From NCBI RefSeq assembly GCF_011762125.1, contig NZ_JAASQN010000010.1, forward strand, positions 35,004 to 99,003: a stretch of DNA of 64,000 bases. The letters are read 5' to 3'. Shown here one piece after another: positions 53,521 to 62,033 of the stretch (its first letter is position 1; each line of letters starts with the position of its first letter). The DNA comes from Sphingopyxis panaciterrae. GTDB lineage: Bacteria; Pseudomonadota; Alphaproteobacteria; Sphingomonadales; Sphingomonadaceae. The position numbers and the translations under genes were made by a program. The notes under the pieces were generated by a model. The model was given only the letters and a program-made list of their open reading frames with translations, was not told where the DNA came from and did no database searches.

Positions 53521-54585
53521 ATGGTTGCCGAAGCCTTGCCCCCCTTCCCGGACACGCTCGAACAGCGACTCGCCGATGTTGCGCGGGCGCACGGTTTCGT
53601 GGCGTTCGGCATCGCCGGGGCGGAGGCGGCGCCGCAAACCGCGGCACGGCTGAACCAATGGCTCGCCGATGGCTGCCATGGCGGCATGATCTGGATGGAA
53701 AATCGCGCCGGCCAGCGCGGGTCGCCCAAGGGGCTGTGGCCCGAGGTCCGCTCGGTCATCGCTCTCGGCATGAGCTACGCCCCGGCGCACGACCCGCTGG
53801 CGCTTGCCGATGTGCCCGATCGCGGGCGGATTTCGGTCTATGCGCAGGGCGGTGACTATCATGACGTCGTCAAGAAGGCGCTGAAGGCGGTCGCCCGCTG
53901 GCTCGTCGCCGAAGCCAGGGATGCCGAGGTCAAGGTGTTCGTCGACACCGCGCCGGTGATGGAAAAGCCGCTGTCGGCGGCCGCCGGGCTCGGCTGGCAG
54001 GGCAAGCATACCAATCTCGTCAGCCGCGACCATGGCAGCTGGCTGTTTCTGGGCGCGATCTACACGACGCTCGATCTCGCGCCGTCGACACCGGGGCGCG
54101 ATACGTGCGGCAGCTGTTCGGCGTGCCAGGATGCATGCCCCACCGATGCCTTCCCGGCGCCCTACCGGCTCGATGCGCGGCGCTGCGTTTCGTACCTCAC
54201 GATCGAGCATGACGGGCCGATCCCGGACGATTTGCGGCGCGGGATCGGCAACCGCATCTATGGCTGCGACGATTGTCTCGCCGCCTGCCCGTGGAACAAG
54301 TTCGCCGAAACCGCGCACGCGCACCGGGCCTTCCTGCCGCGCGCCGAACTCGTCGCACCGGCGCTCGCCGACCTGCTCGCGCTCGACGATGCGGGCTTCC
54401 GGCAAGTGTTTGCAGGGTCGCCGATCAAGCGGCTCGGGCGGAACCGCATGGTGCGCAACGCCGCGATCGCCGCCGGAAACAGCGGCGATGTGCGCTTCCG
54501 CACGCGGCTGGAGCGGCTGGTGACCGACACATCGCCGATGGTCGCCGATGCCGCGGCATGGGCGCTCGCCGAACTGGCTCTATGA
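53521..54585 (+). CDS. queG: Epoxyqueuosine reductase
   Basis: QueG performs the last step of queuosine synthesis, reducing epoxyqueuosine in tRNA with a cobalamin and two iron-sulfur clusters. The 354-residue protein has CGSCSACQDACP and CDDCLAACPW as cluster sites. Other family blocks are GCHGGMIWME and AAGLGWQGKHTNLV. A HEAT-like C-terminal end (VRNAAIAAGNSGD) binds tRNA in relatives. The start at 53521 follows AGGG; an in-frame TTG at 53503 is a weaker choice. It is a housekeeping gene with no clear link to its neighbours. Confidence 0.95.
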   Translation: MVAEALPPFPDTLEQRLADVARAHGFVAFGIAGAEAAPQTAARLNQWLADGCHGGMIWMENRAGQRGSPKGLWPEVRSVIALGMSYAPAHDPLALADVPDRGRISVYAQGGDYHDVVKKALKAVARWLVAEARDAEVKVFVDTAPVMEKPLSAAAGLGWQGKHTNLVSRDHGSWLFLGAIYTTLDLAPSTPGRDTCGSCSACQDACPTDAFPAPYRLDARRCVSYLTIEHDGPIPDDLRRGIGNRIYGCDDCLAACPWNKFAETAHAHRAFLPRAELVAPALADLLALDDAGFRQVFAGSPIKRLGRNRMVRNAAIAAGNSGDVRFRTRLERLVTDTSPMVADAAAWALAELAL

Positions 54586-54592
54586 CGTCGGC

Positions 54593-55000
54593 TCAGCGCT
54601 GAAAGCTCTGCGCGCAGCTGTTCACTTCGGCATTGCGCCCGTCGGGGGTGCGCGCGTCGACATGCGTCGCGACCGGATCGGCGCCGACGCGCGGCGCATA
54701 GAAATATATGTCGAGGATGCAGTTCGAGCCCGCGAACTGCAGCTTGCGCCCGGCCCCCTCGGTCACGTCGAGCCGCGGTTTGCCGAACATGCGGCCGATC
54801 GCGTCGGCGCTGCTGCCGATCAGCGCGTTGTTCTGCACCGGCTTGACCACGGTCGGCGCCGGCGCGGCGACCGCCGGGGGCGTCGAGGGGCGCGGGATCG
54901 CGGGGCCGGCGCAGGCGCCGAGCGTCAGGGTCGTCAATATCAGGGCCAAAAATATCGGGGCGGGCCCGGTGATGGCGGCCCGGCGGTGGTTTTGGATCAT
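54593..55000 (-). CDS. Predicted lipoprotein of unknown function
   Basis: A 135-residue protein with a signal sequence ending in the lipobox-like LGAC (ILTTLTLGACAG), so the Cys near residue 30 is probably lipid-modified. A Pro/Ala-rich linker of about 25 residues follows, then a small domain (LIGSSADAIGRMFGKPRLDV to the end) with a SmpA/BamE-like GxSxxxVxxxLG flavour (ADAIGRMFGKP) and two Cys that may form a disulfide. It lies two bases after the EI24-family gene. I do not recognise a specific function. Confidence 0.75.
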   Translation of the reverse strand: MIQNHRRAAITGPAPIFLALILTTLTLGACAGPAIPRPSTPPAVAAPAPTVVKPVQNNALIGSSADAIGRMFGKPRLDVTEGAGRKLQFAGSNCILDIYFYAPRVGADPVATHVDARTPDGRNAEVNSCAQSFQR

Positions 55001-55002
55001 AT

Positions 55003-55743
55003 CTATCGGTCCCCGCTGCGCAGGTGCAGCATATGGACGGCCATAGCCGCGCCGACGATCGGCGCAAACAGATTGGCGACGGGAACCAGGAAGCTTGCGG
55101 CGGACAGCAGCCCGAGCGACCAGCGCGCGGCGCGATCGAAGCGCGGGCGATCGGGGTGGCGCGCGAGCACCATCGCCTCGAGGTCGCGGCCCAGCAGCAA
55201 CGCATTGACGGCGAGCGCGAGCAATAGCGTGCCGACGCCGGTGACGAGGAGCAGGAGATACAGGGGCAGCGCGATCAGATTGCCGCCGATCAGCCGCGCG
55301 AGCGACGCCAGCGCCAGCGCGATATTCTGCCGCCAGCCGACATCGATCGCGCGCGCCGCCGCGGCGGGATAATGGCGTCCCTCGACATCGGCGACGATCG
55401 AGTCGGCAAACAGCCCGATCACGGCGATCGCGACCGCACGAAACAGCAGCCAGCTTCCCGCGACCAGCGCCAGGACGACCAGGATGCCCGCCATGTCGAG
55501 CCCGGCGGCACCAAACCACTGGCCATGCGCGAGCGACCGGCGCACGCCGAAAAAGATCGCGGTGCCGGCGGCGGCGAAGAGCAGCAGCGTGAGCGCCAGG
55601 CTGAGCGCAAGAATGCGCAGCACGCGCGGCTGCGGCAAGTCGCGAAGCGCCAGAAGCAGGGCGTGAACGGCGCGGGCCATAGCCATGGATGGCGCCTGGA
55701 CCGCCGGTTCGTCAAGCACCGCAAGCGGCGCCGTCCGGTTCAT
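55003..55743 (-). CDS. EI24/CysZ-family membrane protein
   Basis: A protein of about 246 residues with four to six hydrophobic segments (LALSLALTLLLFAAAGTAIF; ILVVLALVAGSWLLFRAVAI; LIALPLYLLLLVTGVGTLLL). It matches the EI24 domain family that includes the sulfate permease CysZ. The stretch LARHPDRPRFDRAARWSLG near the C-terminus fits. ATG 55743 gives the longest protein; the ATG at 55686 would trim the leader and is possible. Sulfate uptake is only one known role in the family and no sulfur genes are adjacent, so function stays open. It precedes the lipoprotein gene by two bases. Confidence 0.78.
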   Translation of the reverse strand: MNRTAPLAVLDEPAVQAPSMAMARAVHALLLALRDLPQPRVLRILALSLALTLLLFAAAGTAIFFGVRRSLAHGQWFGAAGLDMAGILVVLALVAGSWLLFRAVAIAVIGLFADSIVADVEGRHYPAAAARAIDVGWRQNIALALASLARLIGGNLIALPLYLLLLVTGVGTLLLALAVNALLLGRDLEAMVLARHPDRPRFDRAARWSLGLLSAASFLVPVANLFAPIVGAAMAVHMLHLRSGDR

Positions 55744-55814
55744 GACGCGCGGCGGAGCAGGAAAGGCGGAACGGCAAGTTTCGGCCGTTTCATGCCTTTT
55801 CTACTCCCCTCCTC

Positions 55815-55885
55815 GTCATCCCGGACTTGATCCGGGATCCACTGCGGCGTTGAAGTCGTGGACCCCGGATCAAGTCCGGGGTGAC
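55815..55885. repeat. Intergenic palindromic repeat (family A)
   Basis: GTCATCCCGGACTTGATCCG and an inverted arm ending CCGGGGTGAC lie in the 282-base gap between the EI24-family gene and the phytase 3' end. Nothing else is evident in the gap. Confidence 0.78.
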
Positions 55886-56025
55886 GATGAATGGAACGGC
55901 AGGAAACGGCCGTTTCCTGCCCCAACCCGCCATGCCCCCGCAAAACATGGGATCGCCAAAGCGGAAGAAATCACCGCGGCGCGCGATGGCCGCAGGGGCC
56001 GGCCGCGCGCCGCGGCACACAAGGG

Positions 56026-58035
56026 TCAATCCCCGGCTTCGAGCCCCAGCGCCTTGGCGATACGCTCCCACGGCACCAGCTTGAAATTCTGATGCTCGGG
56101 CGGCGATACGTTGCGGCCGTCCTGCGCCACCATCAGCCCGTGCGGGAAAGCCGGGCCCGCCGCCATGCTGGTGACGTCGAGCCCGTCGGTTTCGGACACG
56201 CCGTCGATGCCCGCCGCCATGTCGGCGCCGATGCGGAACGATCCGACATAGTCATTATTGCCCTCGCGGCGGAACACCGCATAGCTGTCATTGCCCTGGC
56301 TCGACACGACCAGATAGCCCTTGCCGCCCGCCTGCGCGTACAGCCCGATGCCTTCCATATCGTCCTTGAGCTTCGGATTGTCGGTGACCTTCGCCAGCAT
56401 CGTCCGCGCCGGCCCGCCGCGCGGTTCGGCGCCCTCGCGCCAGATGCCGACATCTTCCTCGCCGGTATAAAGCATGCCGGTCTCGTCGTCGGCGACGCAG
56501 CCTTCGACCTGCGATCCGAACGGCAGGTCGCGCATCAGCTTCGCGCGCACCTTGCCCGCCGGGGTCGCGACCAGTTCCCACTGGCGCATCTTGCCGTCGC
56601 CCTGGTTGACGAAGACATAGCTCTTCTTCGTCTTCGCGCTGCGGTACATGCACAGGCCATAGGGATCGTCGAAGCCCGTATCCTGCAACCCGTCGGCGAC
56701 GTCGCTCAGCTTGCGCGTGACGGGGTCGAGCAGATAGATTGAAATGCCCTTGGTGGTGCGGTTGCTCGCGGTGACCAGCGTAACGTCGCGGCCGCCGAGG
56801 CGGAAGCCGCTGCGCAGGTCGACATTGTTCATGCGGCCGTCGGGCAGGAACTGGATCTGCTTGCCGTCGAGGCCATAGACATACAGCCCCGACTGTTTCT
56901 GCGTCCCGATGATCACGCTTTGCGACGGGTCGGCGGGGTTGATCCAGATCGCCGGATCGTCGGCCGCGTCGCCGCCGGTTTCGACCGGGTCGGTCTCGAC
57001 CGTCGCCAGCGCGAGCGGCATCGTCTCGGGCGCCGCGGCCGCCGGACGCTCGGGAAGCCCCGCCGCGGCGAGCAGCGCCGCCCAGCTGGCGATCTTGAAA
57101 TTGGGCTGCTCGGGCGAATTATCGTCGTCGGCGACGACGACGACGGGCCCGGCGATGGTGATGCTCCCCGCATCCTCGACCGCGTCCGCCCCCGCCGCGA
57201 GCGCGACCGAGCCGAGATAGGCATGGTCGTCGACGGGGTCATAGATGTTCAGCCGGTTCGCCGAGGCGTCGGACACCAGCAAGCGGCCGTCGGGCGCAAT
57301 GCCGACCCCCTTCGCTTCCTCTGTGATATGGCCGAGGCGGACGATATCGACGATCTCGGGCACGATCTCGGCCTCGGGCTCGGCGGCGAAGCGCCAGACG
57401 CCGACCGCTTCCTGCGAGAAATAGACCGAGCCGCGGTCGTCGGCGGCGCAATATTTGATTTCGGACCCCAGCGACCAGCGCCGCGCAATCCGGCCGCTCA
57501 TCGCCCCCGCGGCATCGGCCGCAAGGCCCCATTGCTCGATCTCGCCCTTGTCGCCCGCGAGGAACAGATAGAGCGTGCCGTCGCGATGGCTGCGCGAAAA
57601 GCAGAGCGCCGCGATCGTCATTTCGGGCTTGATCCCGGCCAGCGTCAGCGGCGCCGGAACGCCCCCGGCCCCGACGCTGAAGAATTTCGGCGTATTATCC
57701 TTGCCGTCGAGCGCGGCAAGCAACGGCGTGCCGCCCGGCGCGGCCCCGGCGCGCAAGTCGAGGCCGCGGATATTGCCGACCTTGTGCGCCCCGACACGCT
57801 GCCCTTTCAGGTCGAAGACGTCGATGCCCGCCGATTCGGCGCCGGCAAGGATCAGCGAACGCGACGGATCGCCGGGATCGGCGACCACGACCGCACCGTC
57901 GGCGCCCGACCCCTGCGTCGCCTGCGTTTCGGCCGACGCGGCAGCGGTGCGGACCGGCACGGCTTCCTGTGCGGCGGCACCTGCGGCCGATACGCCCGCC
58001 AGCATGGCGGCAATTGCGAACAAGCTCGTTTTCAC
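56026..58035 (-). CDS. Beta-propeller phytase, two-domain
   Basis: A 669-residue secreted phytase, which removes phosphate from inositol hexakisphosphate. A signal peptide (LFAIAAMLAGVSAAGAAAQE) is followed by two propeller-type halves. The C-terminal half (from about residue 345) is canonical: DDPAIWINPADPSQSVIIGT, LPDGRMNNVDLR, DDPYGLCMY and KDDMEGIGLY, with the acidic calcium and phosphate ligands. The N-terminal half (about 35-335) follows the same order but lacks the DDPAIW block and several acidic residues, so it is probably inactive or helps binding. Both halves end in the same way (PNFKIASW and QNFKLVPW). It is divergent from a phosphatase of the inositol monophosphatase family. Confidence 0.92.
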   Translation of the reverse strand: MKTSLFAIAAMLAGVSAAGAAAQEAVPVRTAAASAETQATQGSGADGAVVVADPGDPSRSLILAGAESAGIDVFDLKGQRVGAHKVGNIRGLDLRAGAAPGGTPLLAALDGKDNTPKFFSVGAGGVPAPLTLAGIKPEMTIAALCFSRSHRDGTLYLFLAGDKGEIEQWGLAADAAGAMSGRIARRWSLGSEIKYCAADDRGSVYFSQEAVGVWRFAAEPEAEIVPEIVDIVRLGHITEEAKGVGIAPDGRLLVSDASANRLNIYDPVDDHAYLGSVALAAGADAVEDAGSITIAGPVVVVADDDNSPEQPNFKIASWAALLAAAGLPERPAAAAPETMPLALATVETDPVETGGDAADDPAIWINPADPSQSVIIGTQKQSGLYVYGLDGKQIQFLPDGRMNNVDLRSGFRLGGRDVTLVTASNRTTKGISIYLLDPVTRKLSDVADGLQDTGFDDPYGLCMYRSAKTKKSYVFVNQGDGKMRQWELVATPAGKVRAKLMRDLPFGSQVEGCVADDETGMLYTGEEDVGIWREGAEPRGGPARTMLAKVTDNPKLKDDMEGIGLYAQAGGKGYLVVSSQGNDSYAVFRREGNNDYVGSFRIGADMAAGIDGVSETDGLDVTSMAAGPAFPHGLMVAQDGRNVSPPEHQNFKLVPWERIAKALGLEAGD

Positions 58036-58151
58036 GCAAACCCTCCCTCTTCCATCGATAAACGTGGGCGCGCCGGTGGCGGCGCATCCCGCAACGTCAT
58101 TTCAGAATATTTTTTCTATCTTTATCTAAAAACAGAATGTATATTCATTCC

Positions 58152-58943
58152 ATGACGATGTCACCCCTTATTTCCGCCATGATCGCCGCCGCTCACGCCG
58201 CGGGCGAAGGACTGATCGCCGACCGCGAGCGCATTGCGACGCTCACGATCCACAGCAAGGCCGGCGCCGCCGACATGTTCACCGAAGCCGACCTGAAGGC
58301 CGAGGCCATAGTGCGCGAACGGCTGCTGGCCCTTGCCCCCGATTACGGCTTCCTCGGTGAGGAAAGCGGGCTGACGCCCGGCCGCGACGCCGACCATGTG
58401 TGGGTGGTCGATCCGCTCGACGGTACGACCAACTTCCTGACAGGATCCCCACTCTTCGCGGTCAACATCGCGTTGGCGCGGCAGGGCGAAGTGATCGCGG
58501 GTGTGACTTATGTCCCCGCGATGGACGAGCTGTTCTGGGCCGGGACGGGCAGCGGCGCCTGGCTGGGCGAACGCCGCATCCATATTTCGGCGCGCACGAC
58601 GATCGGGGAATCGGTGCTCGGCGTCGGCATCCCCTTTGCCACCAAGCCCGACCACGGCCAATTTTACGCCGAGATGGAACGGCTCACCCCGCGGGTGACC
58701 GGCATCCGCCGCCTCGGCGCCGGCGCCATCGACATGGCGTGGGTCGCCTGCGGCCGCCACGACGCCTATTGGGAACAGAGCGTCAGCGCGTGGGACATGG
58801 CAGCGGGGGTCGTCATCGTGCGCGAGGCGGGCGGGGTCGTCACCGACACGCGCGGCAACGCGCTCGACCTGATGAACGGGACGGTGCTGGCATCGACGCC
58901 GGCGATCCACGGCGAACTGCTGACGGCGCTGGCGCGGGTTTAG
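58152..58943 (+). CDS. Inositol-monophosphatase-family phosphatase
   Basis: A 263-residue Mg2+-dependent phosphatase of the inositol monophosphatase family. Metal-binding motifs are FLGEESG, WVVDPLDGTTNFLTG and WDMAAGVVIVREAGG. Three in-frame ATGs (58137, 58152, 58158) lie close together, and none has a clear ribosome site, so the mRNA may be leaderless; 58152 is a compromise. Divergent from a phytase, it probably removes the last phosphate from inositol phosphate. The same family also hydrolyses histidinol phosphate and 3'-phosphoadenosine phosphates, so specificity is inferred from the neighbours. Confidence 0.87.
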   Translation: MTMSPLISAMIAAAHAAGEGLIADRERIATLTIHSKAGAADMFTEADLKAEAIVRERLLALAPDYGFLGEESGLTPGRDADHVWVVDPLDGTTNFLTGSPLFAVNIALARQGEVIAGVTYVPAMDELFWAGTGSGAWLGERRIHISARTTIGESVLGVGIPFATKPDHGQFYAEMERLTPRVTGIRRLGAGAIDMAWVACGRHDAYWEQSVSAWDMAAGVVIVREAGGVVTDTRGNALDLMNGTVLASTPAIHGELLTALARV

Positions 58944-58997
58944 GCTGGCGCAAGGCTGCGTCGGGGTGGGGAGCGGCCATAGGTATCACCCACTTTC

Positions 58998-59090
58998 GTC
59001 ATCCCGGGCTTGACCCGGGATCCCGCTTTATTTTGAAGTCATCTGTTGTTTTCGAGGTCCAGCGGGACCCCGGATCAAGTCCGGGTTGGC
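58998..59090. repeat. Intergenic palindromic repeat (family A)
   Basis: GTCATCCCGGGCTTGACCCG and an inverted arm (GGACCCCGGATCAAGTCCGG) lie between the convergent phosphatase and dehydrogenase genes. The spacer between the arms is longer than in the other copies and contains TTTCGAGGTCCAGCGGGA. Confidence 0.75.
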
Positions 59091-59127
59091 GAAGAAGGAA
59101 ACGGCAGCTCCCGGCCGCTACCTCCCC

Positions 59128-60243
59128 CTACGGCCGCACCCAGCCCCCCTCGCGATGCGACCGCCGGATCGCGTCGGCAACCCTTTCCACCGCCAGCGCA
59201 TCGGCAAAGCTCTTCGCCGCCGACGGCAGCCCCGCCGCGGCCTCAACTGCCGCCTTGACCTCGATCGTCTTCAGGTCGTTATAGCCGATCTGGTGCCCCG
59301 GCGCGGGACAGAAGGCGCCGTAATCGCCATGTTCGGGCCCGGCGCAGATCGTTGTGAAGCCGTTGGTCCGTCCCGGCCCCGCGCGGTACAGCTTGAGCTC
59401 GTTGAACTGTTCCTGCGTGAAGCTGATCGACCCCTTGGTCCCGCTGATCTCGAACGACAGCCCCATCTTGTGTCCGCTCGCGATCCAGCTCGCCGCCAGC
59501 GTCCCCGTCGCGCCGTTCGCAAAGGCAACGACGGCGTCCATCTGGTCGTCGACCGTCACCGCGCGATCCGTCCCCTCGGCATCGCGGCGTGTCGGATAAG
59601 CGGTGTGCAGCCGCCCCGCCACCGATGCGATGTCGCCGGCCAGATGCTGCGCCATCGCGATGATATGGCTGCCGATATCGGCGAGCGCACCGCCCGCCTG
59701 GTCGGGCTCGCAGCGCCAGTTGAACGGCGCATCGGCCGACGCCATGAAATCCTCGGCATGGATGCCGCGAAAGGCGGTCACCTCGCCGATCTCGCCAGCG
59801 GCGATCAGCTCGCGCGCGAGCGCGATCATCGGATTGTAGAGATAGGTGAAGCCGACCGCGGTCGGCCGCCCCGACGCTGCGGCCGCGGCGGTCATCGCCT
59901 CTGCATCGGCGATCGTCGTCGCCAGCGGCTTTTCGCAATAGACCACCTTCCCCGCCTCGAGCGCGGCGATCGCGATCGGGGCGTGGAGCAGGTTCGGCGT
60001 CGCGATCGCCACCATGCCGATGCCCGGATCGGCGATCGCCTCGCGCCAGTCGCCGCTCGCCTTCGGGATCCCCAGCGACGCCGCGGCACCCTGTGCCGTC
60101 GCCGGATCGCGGTCGGCGAGCAGCACGACGCGCGGCGACAGCGGCAGCTCGAACGTCCGGTCGGCGGCGGCAAAGGCCAGCGCATGCGCCCGCCCCATGA
60201 AGCCGCTGCCGATCAGCGCAATGTTGAGCGTCGGCCGGGTCAT
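59128..60243 (-). CDS. Gfo/Idh/MocA-family dehydrogenase
   Basis: A 371-residue NAD(P)-dependent oxidoreductase of the Gfo/Idh/MocA family, which includes inositol dehydrogenases. The Rossmann motif is LIGSGFMGRAHALAF, the catalytic Lys is in CEKPLA, and GGALADIGSHIIAMAQ provides the expected Asp and His. The ATG overlaps the stop of the small upstream gene as ATGA. Placed in a cluster with phytase and inositol phosphatase, oxidation of inositol to an inosose is a reasonable inference. Related proteins act on other sugars, and no iol isomerase or dehydratase gene is seen here. Confidence 0.85.
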   Translation of the reverse strand: MTRPTLNIALIGSGFMGRAHALAFAAADRTFELPLSPRVVLLADRDPATAQGAAASLGIPKASGDWREAIADPGIGMVAIATPNLLHAPIAIAALEAGKVVYCEKPLATTIADAEAMTAAAAASGRPTAVGFTYLYNPMIALARELIAAGEIGEVTAFRGIHAEDFMASADAPFNWRCEPDQAGGALADIGSHIIAMAQHLAGDIASVAGRLHTAYPTRRDAEGTDRAVTVDDQMDAVVAFANGATGTLAASWIASGHKMGLSFEISGTKGSISFTQEQFNELKLYRAGPGRTNGFTTICAGPEHGDYGAFCPAPGHQIGYNDLKTIEVKAAVEAAAGLPSAAKSFADALAVERVADAIRRSHREGGWVRP

Positions 60244-60440
60244 GCCTCGATCACCTCAAGATAGCGTTCGCGCAGCCGCTCGATCGTCTGGCGCTTCACC
60301 GGCTGGCCGTCGCGCAGCTTGTACCAGCTGTTCTGGCTGATCCGGTAGGTCTCGAACAGGCCTTCGCGCGTTGCGCATGGCAGCCACGCTTTCATCGCTT
60401 CAAACTCGTCACGCGCAATCGTCACCATTTCGAACCGCAT
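60240..60440 (-). CDS. Small protein of unknown function
   Basis: A 66-residue protein without a signal peptide. Its sequence is mostly helical (FEAMKAWLPCATREGLFETY; VKRQTIERLRERYLEVI) and the middle (RISQNSWYKLRDGQPVKRQT) resembles a short helix-turn-helix. It is tightly placed: three bases after the PhoD stop and four overlapping bases with the dehydrogenase start. That makes a real gene likely despite the size. I do not recognise the family. Confidence 0.65.
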   Translation of the reverse strand: MRFEMVTIARDEFEAMKAWLPCATREGLFETYRISQNSWYKLRDGQPVKRQTIERLRERYLEVIEA

Positions 60441-60443
60441 CTC

Positions 60444-61856
60444 TCACTCGCCTCCATAATAGCTGCCGCCGCGCAGGGCGCGCTCGCGGCGTTCGAGCTC
60501 ATCCTGGTCGATCGCCGCGCGCCAGCTCTGCTTGCCATTGACCAGATCGGCGGCGCGCAAGACAATCGGCTTGCCCGACCCCGGCGCGCCGATCACGTCG
60601 CGCACGCTCAGTTCGACGCGCGGCTCGGGATCGAAATGGAATTCGAGCAGCCCGAAATTGGCGCTGCGCACAAAGGGGGCGCGCAGCCGCACCTCGGGAT
60701 GCTGGTCGACGAATTTCGGGGCGAGATATTGCGCGAGGCCCGAACTCACCAGATCATAGAAATCATAACCGCCCTTGTCGGACCAGGGCACGCAATTGAC
60801 CTCGCCCTGATGCACGTCGCCCGAAATGCCGAGGCAGCCGGCGACCTTCTCGTCGCGGATGAAATCGAGGATCTCGTTCCGCTCATGCAGATAGGAGGCC
60901 CAGCTGTCGCCATCCTTCTCGGCGAGCGACCAGCCGGTGCCCGACGCGAGGATCTTGAACGCCGCCTTCGACGCCTTGAGCTCGCGCTTCAGCCACGCCT
61001 TCTGCCCCGCGCCGAGCATCGTCTTCGCCGGACCGTCGGGGGCATCGGGCGGATCGCGGTGATAACGCCCGTCGAGCATGAAGATGTCGACCGGACCGAA
61101 ACTGTGGCGGAAGAAAATCCCCGGTGTATCGGCCGTCCCGCCGGCCGGATTCGCCCACCAGCGCCGGAACAGCCGGTGCGTCATTTCCTTCACGCCATTG
61201 TGGCGGTCGGAATTATTATAGCCGAAATCATGATCGTCCCAGATCGCCAGCTGCGGCACCGACCGCAGCAGCGGCACCAGCGCCGATACGTTACGCTGGC
61301 GCGAATAGAGCGCCGAGTAAGCCGTCTCGCTGTCGCTGTCGGCATAGATATTGTCGCCGAGCCACAGGAACAGGTCGGGCTCCATCGCCGCCACCGCCTC
61401 GAACACCGGCTGTTCGGGATAGAGCTGGACGCGCGCACATGAGCCAAAAGCGATGCGGATCGGGCGCGGGCGATCGGGTGCCGTGCGCGTGCGAAAGGCA
61501 AGCGGCTGGTGCCGGTCGTCGATCCCGTCGGCCTTGATCCGGTAATGATATTCGGTGTCGGGTTCGAGCCCCGTCACGTCGACCACCGTGCACAAATCAT
61601 TGTCCTGCGTCGCGGCGACCGCCGCCGTCGTCTTCGCATCGGCAAAGTCGCGCCGCGTCGCATATTCGACCGCGACCCCGAAGGCACCGCTCGCGCGCGA
61701 CCAGACGGTGAAGCTGTTCGGGCCGGTCGCGCCGATCATCGGCCCGTCGAGCAGCCGCGGATAGCCGGTCGCGGCGGCATAGAGCCGGCGCGGCAGCGCG
61801 ACGAGCAGGGCGAGCGTTCCCGTTCCCCAAAGGAGCTTGCGTCGTTCCATCATCAT
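60444..61856 (-). CDS. phoD: PhoD-type alkaline phosphatase
   Basis: A 470-residue phosphodiesterase/alkaline phosphatase of the PhoD family, normally exported by the Tat system. The N-terminus MERRKLLWGTGTLALLVALP carries a twin Arg. The family's fibronectin-like N-terminal domain ends in FRTRTAP, then the metal-binding core follows: FGSCARVQL (with the Cys ligand), FLWLGDNIYADS, AIWDDHDFGYNNSD and ISGDVHQGEV. Three successive ATGs (61856, 61853, 61850) follow AAAGGACAGG. In this cluster it would free phosphate from extracellular phosphate esters. It heads a three-gene unit with the small protein and the dehydrogenase. Confidence 0.92.
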   Translation of the reverse strand: MMMERRKLLWGTGTLALLVALPRRLYAAATGYPRLLDGPMIGATGPNSFTVWSRASGAFGVAVEYATRRDFADAKTTAAVAATQDNDLCTVVDVTGLEPDTEYHYRIKADGIDDRHQPLAFRTRTAPDRPRPIRIAFGSCARVQLYPEQPVFEAVAAMEPDLFLWLGDNIYADSDSETAYSALYSRQRNVSALVPLLRSVPQLAIWDDHDFGYNNSDRHNGVKEMTHRLFRRWWANPAGGTADTPGIFFRHSFGPVDIFMLDGRYHRDPPDAPDGPAKTMLGAGQKAWLKRELKASKAAFKILASGTGWSLAEKDGDSWASYLHERNEILDFIRDEKVAGCLGISGDVHQGEVNCVPWSDKGGYDFYDLVSSGLAQYLAPKFVDQHPEVRLRAPFVRSANFGLLEFHFDPEPRVELSVRDVIGAPGSGKPIVLRAADLVNGKQSWRAAIDQDELERRERALRGGSYYGGE

Positions 61857-61890
61857 CCTGTCCTTTAGAATGGCCCCGTCCACCTTCAGC

Positions 61891-62006
61891 CGTTTGTCCT
61901 GAGGAGCCATTGAGCTTGTCGAAATGGCATCTCGAAGGACCGCGACGTCGTCGAACCCTTCGAGACGGGTCTTCGGCTTCGCTCAGCCCCTCCTCGGGGC
62001 GAACGG
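61891..62006. repeat. Composite intergenic repeat (family C)
   Basis: This second copy of the element at 53319-53468 begins CGTTTGTCCTGAGGAGCCAT and ends CTCCTCGGGGCGAACGG, about 35 bases shorter. It lies between the OPA antiporter stop and the phoD start, on the promoter side of phoD. Confidence 0.75.
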
Positions 62007-62033
62007 CCTTTTGGATTGATATCGGCAGAAACA

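Noticed and set aside
55003..55743. EI24-family protein as a sulfate permease tied to the SQ pathway
   Set aside because: It is far from the locus, has no shared operator, and the family has several functions.
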